NCBI RefSeq assembly: GCF_041053105.1
Contig: NZ_CP163444.1
Coordinates: 2,666,001-2,730,000, forward strand
DNA length: 64,000 nt
Source: Streptomyces sp. R44
Lineage (GTDB): Bacteria; Actinomycetota; Actinomycetes; Streptomycetales; Streptomycetaceae
Direction of reading: 5' to 3'
Shown: piece after piece, positions 37,027 to 43,580 of the stretch
Layout of the letters: every line of letters starts with the position of its first letter
Position numbering within the stretch: the first letter of the stretch is position 1
The notes under the pieces: model-generated
Told to the model about the DNA's origin: nothing
Database searches by the model: none
What the model saw: only the letters and a program-made list of their open reading frames with translations
Position numbers and translations under genes: made by a program

Positions 37027-37548
37027 TCACGCCAGTAGCTTCTCCTGCTCCTTCTTAAGTCGATCGAACGAGCCCTGAACATATTCATTAAACGCGCTTC
37101 CCGGATGTGCGATCAAGGCGCGCCTATGCAATCCTTCGGCCTCCTCTAGAATCGAAATCTCTAGGGCCAGAACATGAGCACAAAAGTCGCGAAGGGGGTG
37201 CGGAACCTCGGGCTCAACAATCAGGTCGGCGCGTTCGATAATCAAGTCCCGCATTCGGCGATTAGTTGGAACAAGCGCCTGATCCCGCCACCTCTGCCAC
37301 TCGCTCGAATTTGCGGTTGGATCTCTCTCATCCTGTGCGGGAAGAAAAGAAACCCGCAATGCTTCCCAAACTCTCTCATTACTCTCAATGAGAGTATTGA
37401 GAGGCCCGTAAAGCTCTCGGAGTTGGCTATTGATTCGCGCGAGACGAGCCTGGCGTCGCTCTTGTCGAATTTGGGCCCGCTGGGTTAGGAGAAATGCCAG
37501 AACTGCGACGACAATGCTCGCGCTGGCGGTGATGATGGCTGCTGTCAC
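37027..37548 (-). CDS. Single-span membrane protein of unknown function
   Basis: 173 residues from an ATG at 37548. An N-terminal membrane helix (AAIITASASIVVAVLAFLLTQ) is followed by a long charged helix (RAQIRQERRQARLARINSQLRELYGPLNTLIESNERVW) and a helical cytoplasmic body. The topology resembles small membrane partners in some defence loci. It lies on the opposite strand between the ATPase and TIR genes, so it needs its own promoter. The relation to the truncated membrane gene at 33.7-34.0 kb is only in layout. Confidence 0.75.
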   Translation of the reverse strand: MTAAIITASASIVVAVLAFLLTQRAQIRQERRQARLARINSQLRELYGPLNTLIESNERVWEALRVSFLPAQDERDPTANSSEWQRWRDQALVPTNRRMRDLIIERADLIVEPEVPHPLRDFCAHVLALEISILEEAEGLHRRALIAHPGSAFNEYVQGSFDRLKKEQEKLLA

Positions 37549-37894
37549 ACTGCAAGTGTGGCCTACGGTAGTCGTTTTGGATACAGGCAGGCACCCCTGA
37601 CCGGCCCTTCGAATGGCCGAAGCCGCTCTCGACCTGACCGATCAAGAGTTCGACTGACCTCTACGTGACTGATTCACTTGGCGAGGTCTAGTCCGACTGA
37701 TGCCATTATGGCATCGTCTGCCAGTACTTGCGCCCTATGATGGGGCTGCTTCACGGCTGTCGGTATCAGCGGTGCATGCTCCATGGCCCTCGTCCCGCTG
37801 TGCAAGAGCAACAACATTTCACAGAACCTCACGAAGCGGACCATCAGTTGTCATACTGGCCGCACGCATACCAAGGGTCTACGTTCCAGCTCGG
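37549..37894. other. Divergent promoter region between membrane protein and TIR genes
   Basis: 346 bp without a supported gene. Frames open on the plus strand run into the TIR gene but have no family-like sequence before codon ~66. Promoters for both divergent genes are expected here; I could not identify -35/-10 boxes. Confidence 0.45.
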
Positions 37895-39013
37895 GTGGAG
37901 GTCATCGTCAATACCATAATTTCTCAGGCGAACCGGCTCTTTATCAGCTATGCCTTTTCGGACGACGAGCTGTTCGATGACGCTGTGCGAGCGTTTGCCA
38001 ACGACCTTAAGCGGTTTTACTCAGCAAAAACCGGCAACGAACTTTCGGTCTTCTTTGCGCGTGAAAGCATTGGATGGGGTGACAACTGGAGGTCTAGGAT
38101 TGATAGCGAGCTGGAAAACGCTTCGATCTTCATGCCGATCATCACCATGCAATACTTCAACCGCTCCGCATGCCGGGACGAACTAAACACGTTCCATCAA
38201 GGAGCGTTGCGGCTGGGGGTGCAGTACCTGATTCTTCCCGTAGTCATCGCCGGCGCCCACGCCATCAGGTCCGACCATCCGATGCCAGAAGTGGCGACAA
38301 TCAAGGCGCTGCAATATAAGAACTTGGAGGAAACCTTCCTTGCCGGCCCGGGAACGCCGGAGTGGCGCAGAGCACTCAGTGGCCTAACCGACGAGCTTAT
38401 CGAACTAATCTCGAGGGGAGAGCTAGCGTCCCCCGTGCTTGCATCTAAGGATTCGGGTGGAGTTGACCAAGGCGAACTCAGTGAAGATAACAGTGATTTT
38501 CTGACAAGTGCGGCAGAGTTGGAGACCCTCACTCCCGCTCTTGCGAAGGCTGCCGAGCAGGTACTGGAGGATTTCGGCTCGTGGTCTGAGGTAGTGAACG
38601 AAGCAACCAAGTTGGTCAAGCCTGGCTTGACAGTTCAGCAAATGCGAGCCGTCTCAATCTCGATCGCCAATCAGCTGAAGATCCCGTCGGAGAAACTGCA
38701 CGACTCTGGGGTAAAGCTTGCAGAGACGGCAGAGAAGGCCGACGCTGTAATGAATGCGATTAGCGACCAAATCTCTCGGGTACCAACTCAAGAGGGGAAG
38801 GCCGGACTGGAGAAATTGGTTGCGCCAATGCGACAGTCTGCTGATCTCCACGAGGTAGTGGGTAACATGACAGAACTTCTCGAAAACATGGCATCAGTGG
38901 AGGTACTGAGCGCTCCCCTCAGGAGATCCCTCAAACCGGCCAGGATCGGGATCACTAAAATTCAAGACACCGCGCGAGTGGTGGACCGCTGGGCCAATGG
39001 TCCACACATGTGA
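37895..39013 (+). CDS. TIR-domain protein with helical C-terminus, probable defence effector
   Basis: 372 residues from a GTG at 37895; the start is uncertain because no ribosome site is visible. Residues ~14-135 form a TIR domain: RLFISYAFSDDE at strand A, GNELSVFFARESIGWGDNW, ASIFMPIITMQYFNRSACRDEL, where E96 sits at the usual NADase glutamate position. The remaining ~230 residues are helical and could oligomerise or sense a trigger (ALAKAAEQVLEDFGSWSEVV, VGNMTELLENMASVEVL). TIR proteins in bacterial defence often cleave NAD+ or make a signal molecule. Low GC and position in the cargo slot agree with imported defence. Confidence 0.82.
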   Translation: MEVIVNTIISQANRLFISYAFSDDELFDDAVRAFANDLKRFYSAKTGNELSVFFARESIGWGDNWRSRIDSELENASIFMPIITMQYFNRSACRDELNTFHQGALRLGVQYLILPVVIAGAHAIRSDHPMPEVATIKALQYKNLEETFLAGPGTPEWRRALSGLTDELIELISRGELASPVLASKDSGGVDQGELSEDNSDFLTSAAELETLTPALAKAAEQVLEDFGSWSEVVNEATKLVKPGLTVQQMRAVSISIANQLKIPSEKLHDSGVKLAETAEKADAVMNAISDQISRVPTQEGKAGLEKLVAPMRQSADLHEVVGNMTELLENMASVEVLSAPLRRSLKPARIGITKIQDTARVVDRWANGPHM

Positions 39014-39328
39014 TGCCGCAGGGTCGGACGAGTATTCTACTTTTCAGCGTTCACGTGAGGCATGCAGATCGGCGACAGCTCTCTGACCTACGCCCAACGT
39101 CGTGGACTGTGCTGAAGAGATGGAACCCGGGGCGATCCTGGGCTCAAACGTAGAAGAATTCGTCTGGAATTTAGCAGCGACTGGAGGAGGACTTGTTTTC
39201 CGCGAGCCTCCTCCAAGTAACCTGGGTTCTACGCACCAGCAGTTCATCCACTCGCACGAAGGCAGACAAGATCTTCCTACTGGGGTGCAGGCGACGGGAT
39301 CGAAGCCTCACCGATTCACGCCTCGCCT
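39014..39328. other. 3' flank of the TIR gene
   Basis: 315 bp. Open frames continue through it but have no recognisable family. It leads into the long inverted repeat. Confidence 0.45.
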
Positions 39329-39481
39329 AACTTGCATCCCGTCTGCCATCGGCCCACACGTATGTGGAGCGGCCGCGGTGCCGGGCGTCAAGGTGGAGCG
39401 CGCCACTGTACGAACGACCTTGACGCCCGGCACCGCGGCCGCTCGGCTTGTCCTGGGCCGATGGCAGGCGGGATGCAAGTT
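39329..39481. repeat. Long inverted repeat, ~65-bp arms, miniature-transposon-like or RNA hairpin
   Basis: Outer arms: 39329-39356 against 39454-39481 match at 27 of 28 positions (AACTTGCATCCC.. and ..GGGATGCAAGTT). Inner arms: 39367-39394 against 39417-39444 match at all 28 positions (GAGCGGCCGCGGTGCC.. and ..GGCACCGCGGCCGCTC). About ten unpaired bases separate the blocks on each side, and the loop is 22 bases. It follows the TIR gene and stops 15 bp before the ~258 bp direct repeat. Confidence 0.9.
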
Positions 39482-39495
39482 CCCCACCCTCACGT

Positions 39496-39753
39496 CCCAC
39501 CGGCCGGCACCCGCGTACGGCCCCCTCCCATCCCGGAGCCGGAGCGCCCCCGCCGGAGGCATCGTTTTGAGTCACACCCGCGTACCGCCTCGGCCGCATC
39601 GTGGTTCACCCTTCATCAACCCGAGCTGTCAGGCGTGCGGCCGGCGGTCGGGCTGGAGCGGGGCGGAGACAGGAGCGCAGGCCCGGGCGACGGGCCGCGC
39701 GCGCCGCGCCGTGCGCGGCGGGTGCCTTGATGAAGTAGAGAAAGTCTTACCGC
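39496..39753 (+). repeat. ~258 bp non-coding direct repeat, copy 1 (right border of cargo slot, element B)
   Basis: Runs from CCCACCGGCCGGCACCCGCG to AAAGTCTTACCGC and is highly similar to copy 2 at 47175-47433. Both contain CGGAGGCATCG, CGCCTCGGCCGCATCGTG, GGAGCGCAGGCCCGGGCGAC and the strong stem region GCCGCGCGCGCCGCGCCGTGCGCGGC. No reading frame is conserved with good codon pattern on either strand, so it is more likely a structured RNA, an origin or a transfer site than a gene. Confidence 0.85.
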
Positions 39754-39884
39754 GGTGCAGTGCTTGGGGTGTCAAAGTGTGATCGGCTTGTAGGCCATGG
39801 CTCCGAGGCGGTCTTCTCCTCCGGTGGCTCCGGATCACGGTCCCAGCAGACGTGGTCGCTCATGTGCGGGCACGCCCGATGGCA

Positions 39885-39935
39885 GTCAGCTACCGGGATC
39901 GACTGCTCAAGAGTCGTTCCCGGTCCTGGTCTACG
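39885..39935 (+). pseudogene. Probable trace of an integrase 3' end (element B)
   Basis: The run GACTGCTCAAGAGTCGTTCC resembles the last codons of the integrase (CTGCTCAGGAGTCGTCCCCG). It is in the expected place, about 65 bp before the att copy at 40.0 kb. Only some 35-40 bases align by eye, so this is tentative. Confidence 0.45.
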
Positions 39936-39940
39936 CCATC

Positions 39941-39950
39941 GTTGATGTCA
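39941..39950 (+). repeat. GTTGATGTCA repeat beside an att site
   Basis: Perfect 10-mer 51 bp left of the att copy at 40001, at the inner (Int-side) end of element B. Confidence 0.5.
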
Positions 39951-40000
39951 GGTGGCATCGACGTGGCATGGAGAAGCCCCCAGCCGTGATCGGCTGGGGG

Positions 40001-40054
40001 CCTTTTCCCTGGTGGGCGCGGACGGTTTCGAACCGCCGACATCTGCTTTGTAAG
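40001..40054. other. Attachment site, tRNA-Val 3' end copy (middle)
   Basis: CCTTTTCCCTGGTGGGCGCG and the following bases, through the T arm and anticodon loop to TTTGTAAG, are identical over 54 bp to 56017-56070. The match stops where the tRNA anticodon stem continues in the real gene. A GCCCCCAGCC/GGCTGGGGGC terminator hairpin precedes it at 39975-40002. This is attL of element A and attR of element B. Confidence 0.92.
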
Positions 40055-40138
40055 TTCGCTCGTACTCGCCGCCCGAAGCCCTCATCAGCGTCCTGCCATG
40101 CCGCTGATGACCGCTCGACACCCCCCACGTCCGGGCTC

Positions 40139-40148
40139 GTTGATGTCA
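40139..40148 (+). repeat. GTTGATGTCA repeat beside an att site
   Basis: Perfect 10-mer inside the left end of element A, 85 bp from the att core; a related AGATGTCAGG follows 13 bp later. Confidence 0.5.
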
Positions 40149-40158
40149 GCCGTAGATG

Positions 40159-40383
40159 TCAGGCGGATCGAGGAACGATGCCCAGCGCGCGGTAGTCGTA
40201 CCCGTCCTGCTTGAAGCCGGGAGCTTCCCAGGTGAGCTCGACCTGCTGCCCCGGCGACAGCGTGCGGAACCCCGCCGCCTGAATGTCGGAGAAGTGGCCC
40301 CAGCACCCCCCAGGGGTCTCGGGCGAGTCGAGCACGCCCCAACCTTCCTCGTCGTTCCACTCGCGGACAGTCGCAATCACCAT
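40159..40383 (-). CDS. Cold-shock-domain protein
   Basis: 74 residues from the ATG at 40383; the frame is open upstream but the domain begins here. ATVREWNDEEGWGVLDSPETPGGCWGHFSDIQ is a CSD strand 1-3 region with RNP1-like WGVL and RNP2-like WGHFS motifs. GQQVELTWE and YDYRALGIVP close the barrel. It binds single-stranded nucleic acid, probably as an RNA chaperone. Csp-like genes at AICE ends are common, and it is the first gene inside attL. Confidence 0.85.
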   Translation of the reverse strand: MVIATVREWNDEEGWGVLDSPETPGGCWGHFSDIQAAGFRTLSPGQQVELTWEAPGFKQDGYDYRALGIVPRSA

Positions 40384-40514
40384 GGGTGGAACCCTACGGG
40401 CGTTCGGGCGTTGGTACGGGCGCAAGCAACGGAAACTCCCGGTGACCCGTTGCCCGATCGCCCGTCTTTGCAGCACCGGGATTGCAGCTGACACGGAAGA
40501 TACTCCGAGCTGCG

Positions 40515-41280
40515 CTAACTCTGCTGCCGGTTAACGGGCACCTCGTAGACGATCTCGCACAGAGCCGCAGGCACGACGATGTCAGCCGTCTCCACGGGCT
40601 GCCCCTCATCGCTGTAGTACGTCCGCCGGATGTGCGTCACGAGGGAGCCCTTCTGGATCCCGAGAAGTGACGCCTCTTCTGCTGTCGCCTGCGCTGGCTC
40701 GGGCTGCTCCACGGCATGGCTGACCGTGATGCCGATCTCGGCCATACGGTTCACGACACCCGCACCGGCGTGCGGTCCTCCCTCAGGAAGGACGACGAGA
40801 GTGCCGCCCGTGAGGTCGTACGACTCCCAACTCGTCGACAACTGCACGGGGCGACCGTCGGCAAGGAACTCGTACACGGTCCGGACGCACAGGTCCCCCT
40901 CGGCAATACCGAGCCGCACCGCGATCTCAGCCGGCGCTGGCACCTTCGCCTCCGTCCGGCTCTCCCAGTCCCCCTGCTTCCCCACGGCCTTCATGTCAGC
41001 CCGAAACGGAGAACCGCCGCGCTGCTCGCGCGCCGAGGACCGAACCACCCGAACACGCTGACGAGGTTCGGCGACGTACGTGCCCGAACCCGCACGGCCC
41101 TCCAGGACCCCCCTGGGAGATCAGTAGCTCCTGCGCCCGGCGGACCACGTTCTCGCCGACACCGCACTCCTGGGCGATCTGAGCACGGGAGGGGAGCCGG
41201 TCTCCAGGCGCCCACTCATGCTCCGCGATCCGCTGTCGAAGGACATCCGCGATGCGGAGATAAGGCGGCTGCTCAGGCAT
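40515..41280 (-). pseudogene. GntR/HutC regulator broken by a single-base frameshift
   Basis: The first 50 codons from 41280 form a winged helix (PPYLRIADVLRQRIAEHEWAPGDRLPSRAQIAQECGVGENVVRRAQELLISQG). The frame then breaks at a run of six C at 41108-41113 (plus strand). Removing one base restores GLEGRAGSGTYVAEP-like sequence and joins it to the UTRA part (HAGAGVVNRMAEIGITVSHA, HIRRTYYSDEGQPVETADIVVPAALCEIVYE) that ends at 40515. It is either a real recent mutation at a homopolymer or a sequencing error. Element B keeps only the UTRA end of this gene. Confidence 0.8.
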
Positions 41281-41358
41281 ATGGAAAATCTAGTCCACTA
41301 GCTCTAATCTAGTTAACTAGCTTCACGTAAAGTGATCACACGGCGACGGAGGCTCCCT

Positions 41359-41637
41359 GTGCCTACTCCGGAAGTAAGCGCGGAGGCCATCGCCGCCCGG
41401 TTGTCCGCCCTCGGACTCACCACACGCGTGGAGCCACACGCCCGACACACGTCGATCGAAGCGGAGGTACCGGAATCCCTCCCGGGCGAGACATGGCGGG
41501 AGGCCCTGGAAGTGGTGGCGGAAGCTGATCGGTTCGGTCTTCTCGCCAGCAGTCTGAACGGCCGCACGTTATGGGCCGCCGTACACAAAGCGGTCCCCGC
41601 GACAGGCGACGTCCGGGGACCTGGCCGTCAGCGATAG
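41359..41637 (+). CDS. Small AICE protein of unknown function (92 residues)
   Basis: GTG at 41359 with GGAGG upstream. Composition is alpha/beta (VSAEAIAARLSALGLTTRVEPHARHTSIEAEVPESLP, WREALEVVAEADRFGLLASSLNGRTLWAAV), like a small ACT- or ferredoxin-like fold. It starts the plus-strand gene group 41359-43414. Conserved in layout among streptomycete AICEs; no function known. Confidence 0.75.
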   Translation: MPTPEVSAEAIAARLSALGLTTRVEPHARHTSIEAEVPESLPGETWREALEVVAEADRFGLLASSLNGRTLWAAVHKAVPATGDVRGPGRQR

Positions 41638-41649
41638 GAGCTGATCAGC

Positions 41650-41946
41650 ATGTTCAACCGTATCCGCCGCGCGGTCTCGCGCACCAGAGAGCGGCACCCG
41701 TCGAAGGGCAGGCACCGCAGCCCCTTAACGCCCAACCGACCGACGATCGTTCACTACGACCTCTACGACTGGCCGACGCTGCTCACGGCGCCGCACCACA
41801 ACCGCACGGACGTATTCGCGGGCGAGGACAGTGCACTCGTCCGCCCATACGTACTGGCCAGCGAGGAGCGTACGTTGCGGCGCTCGACGCCCCTGCCTCA
41901 CGACCTCCTCACGCACACCTGGTTCGCGCCGACGGAGGCCCTCTGA
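41650..41946 (+). CDS. Small AICE protein of unknown function (98 residues)
   Basis: ATG at 41650, 12 bp after the previous gene, with AGGAG upstream. The N-terminus is strongly basic (FNRIRRAVSRTRERHPSKGRHR), followed by a polar and aromatic part (IVHYDLYDWPTLLTAPHHNRTDVFAGEDSALVRPYVL). Basic character suggests nucleic-acid contact, but no motif is recognised. Its stop overlaps the next start (TGATG). Confidence 0.7.
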   Translation: MFNRIRRAVSRTRERHPSKGRHRSPLTPNRPTIVHYDLYDWPTLLTAPHHNRTDVFAGEDSALVRPYVLASEERTLRRSTPLPHDLLTHTWFAPTEAL

Positions 41947-42146
41947 TGCCTCGTCGTCACCAGCCGCGAGTGACAGACGCCGCAGCTGCCTACCGGTCGA
42001 GCGCGTGCCGGATCGGCACACATCACGAGTGCGCCCACTCCGCCCCCACCGCGGCGCCGGTCGACATCCCCGTGGTCTACGAAGCGTGCGACTGCTCCTG
42101 TCATCCGGCCGGCGACCGGAACACACCGAAGGAGGTGCCCCAGTGA
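41946..42146 (+). CDS. Small Cys/His-containing AICE protein (66 residues)
   Basis: ATG at 41946 overlaps the preceding stop. It carries several possible metal ligands (SACRIGTHHECAH, YEACDCSCHP), consistent with a small zinc-binding module. Its stop overlaps the GTG of the next gene. The tight coupling supports it being real despite its size. Confidence 0.65.
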   Translation: MPRRHQPRVTDAAAAYRSSACRIGTHHECAHSAPTAAPVDIPVVYEACDCSCHPAGDRNTPKEVPQ

Positions 42147-42406
42147 GGGGATGGGCACCCAGCGGTGCCCTTGCCTCCAACGTCGAGATCACCTCGGCCA
42201 CCGTGCAACTGGGAGACGTCATCCAGATCGGCGGTCAGCCGTGCCGGGTCGCGGACCTCTTCCAGCTCCCCGGCGGCGCCAAACGCCTCCTCTTCGAATC
42301 CGGCGAGCTGCTGACGATGCACTCCCGGACCCGACTCATCGCCCTGCGGATGCTGAGAGGAGGTGACTCACGCCGTGCCTTCTCTCCGTCACACCATCGC
42401 CGATGA
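42143..42406 (+). CDS. Small AICE protein (87 residues)
   Basis: GTG at 42143 in a GTGA overlap with the previous stop, with GGAGG upstream. Residues ~10-60 are beta-rich (NVEITSATVQLGDVIQIGGQPCRVADLFQLPGGAKRLLFESGELLTM), like a small SH3-type barrel seen in regulatory or transfer accessory proteins. The last ~12 codons overlap the following GntR gene in another frame. Confidence 0.65.
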   Translation: MRGWAPSGALASNVEITSATVQLGDVIQIGGQPCRVADLFQLPGGAKRLLFESGELLTMHSRTRLIALRMLRGGDSRRAFSPSHHRR

Positions 42407-43070
42407 CCTACGAACCCGAATCGCGACGGGCCGCCTCAAGGCCGGCGAGCGCCTCCCCTCGGAGCCCCAGCTCGCCGCCCAGTACAAGGTCAGCACGGCG
42501 ACCCTGCGGAACGCCCTCGCGCTCCTCCAAGCCGAGGGGCTCATCGAAAAGGTCCACGGCAAGGGGAATTTCGTCCGTCCCCCACTCCGCCGTATCACGT
42601 ACGCCGGCGGTGGCCGCACGCCCTTCGATCCCGCACTCCAGGTCAGCATCCGCACGACCAACCTCCGGGCGCGCGGACACCTCAGAGCCCTACTGAGGGT
42701 CTCGTCCAACAGCCCTTTGACCGAGTTCCTCTGCATCACCCACGAGGGAAAGTCACCCCACAGCCTGGCCCGCATCTACGTCCCCCGCGGCCTGGCGCCG
42801 GCCGTCCAACTCAGCTCGTCGCCGTGGCCCCAGAGCGCGGAGCCGATATCAACGGAGGTCCGAGAGACGGTCACCGCCCGCCTCCCCACCCCAGAGGAAG
42901 CAACAACTCTCCGGATCAGCTCCACCCTGGCCATCCTCGCGATCACGAGCGTGGCAACCGATGCCACTGGCCGCGTAGTAGAAGCCGCGCTCCTGGTGCT
43001 CCCCGGCGACCGCGCGGACGCAGTCTTCACCACACGCCCCACGACCGAAGAGAGGAAGACGGAAGGATGA
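42375..43070 (+). CDS. GntR-family regulator (HutC/UTRA type)
   Basis: About 231 residues using the GTG at 42375, which has GAGAGGAGG nine bases upstream; a GTG at 42363 is the alternative. The winged helix covers SLRHTIADDLRTRIATGRLKAGERLPSEPQLAAQYKVSTATLRNALALLQAEGLIE. A C-terminal UTRA domain contains EVRETVTARLPTPEEATTLRI and ITSVATDATGRVVEAALLVLPGD. Its C-terminal part is duplicated, as a remnant, at 34231-34458. The stop overlaps the next start. It probably controls its own transcription unit. Confidence 0.88.
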   Translation: MPSLRHTIADDLRTRIATGRLKAGERLPSEPQLAAQYKVSTATLRNALALLQAEGLIEKVHGKGNFVRPPLRRITYAGGGRTPFDPALQVSIRTTNLRARGHLRALLRVSSNSPLTEFLCITHEGKSPHSLARIYVPRGLAPAVQLSSSPWPQSAEPISTEVRETVTARLPTPEEATTLRISSTLAILAITSVATDATGRVVEAALLVLPGDRADAVFTTRPTTEERKTEG

Positions 43071-43414
43071 CGCGCGACAACGAACTGCGGCTCCTCCCCT
43101 GGTCGGGCACCGACGGCAAGCCCTGCTTCCTGAGCACCGACGACGCCAACGGCCACCTGTCCCGCCTTGCTGACAACACCGAAGCGATCCAACTCGGCCT
43201 GGCGGCAGAACTCCTGGACCACGCCTCTGAGGTACTCGGCGACACGGAGGCTGCCCCGGAAGAGCTCCGCGCCCTGGCCCACGACCTCACGGAATCCTTG
43301 CGGGACACGCTGCGCGTCGCGGAGAGCCGCGGTCACCGCCTGTCGCTTCCCGGCCCGGACACCCATGGCAACGAAACCGGGGGCCCGATGCTGCCGGCGA
43401 CGGCCTTCGGCTAA
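43067..43414 (+). CDS. Small AICE protein, 115 residues, always behind the GntR gene
   Basis: ATG at 43067 in an ATGA overlap. DNELRLLPWSGTDGKPCFLSTDDANGHLSRLADN is almost identical to the 34455-34736 product. A helical segment follows (EVLGDTEAAPEELRALAHDLTESLRDTLRVAESRGHR), then a longer polar tail not present in the paralogue. Function unknown. It is the last gene before the terminator that marks the left edge of the cargo slot. Confidence 0.82.
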   Translation: MTRDNELRLLPWSGTDGKPCFLSTDDANGHLSRLADNTEAIQLGLAAELLDHASEVLGDTEAAPEELRALAHDLTESLRDTLRVAESRGHRLSLPGPDTHGNETGGPMLPATAFG

Positions 43415-43438
43415 CGAGCAACGCACCTACAACGACGC

Positions 43439-43471
43439 CGAGAAGCCCCGGACTCAGTCCGGGGCTTCTCG
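43439..43471 (+). terminator. Terminator hairpin after the 115-residue gene
   Basis: CGAGAAGCCCCGGACT (43439-43454) and AGTCCGGGGCTTCTCG (43456-43471) are perfect complements, with effectively a tight loop at the centre. It is equivalent in place to the hairpin at 34816 in element B. Confidence 0.87.
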
Positions 43472-43580
43472 GCACACGGCTCCGGAGGCCCCGTGCGTTC
43501 TCTGCGTTGCCGCAGGTCAGGGTCGCGCAGGCCCATGGATGCCCCCTGCCTGTCCGCGAATAGACCGCGACCGTCAGAGC

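Larger units (their letters stand above)
30829..40054. mobile_element. Decayed AICE (element B) at tRNA-Val
   Basis: Bounded by tRNA 3'-end copies at 30.83 and 40.00 kb. It keeps the left-end GntR/93-residue module (both regulators truncated), defence-like cargo, the shared ~258 bp repeat, a trace of an integrase 3' end and one arm repeat. The replication, transfer and excisionase genes present in the neighbouring element are absent, so it should not move by itself. Confidence 0.75.

Noticed and set aside
39102..39782. A 226-codon frame through the long hairpin and the 258-bp repeat.
   Set aside because: It runs through perfect inverted repeats, and the other repeat copy reads in a different context without conserved protein sequence.
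40011..40060. A further tRNA-Val gene.
   Set aside because: Identity to the real tRNA ends in the anticodon stem, so it is the att duplicate, not a functional tRNA.
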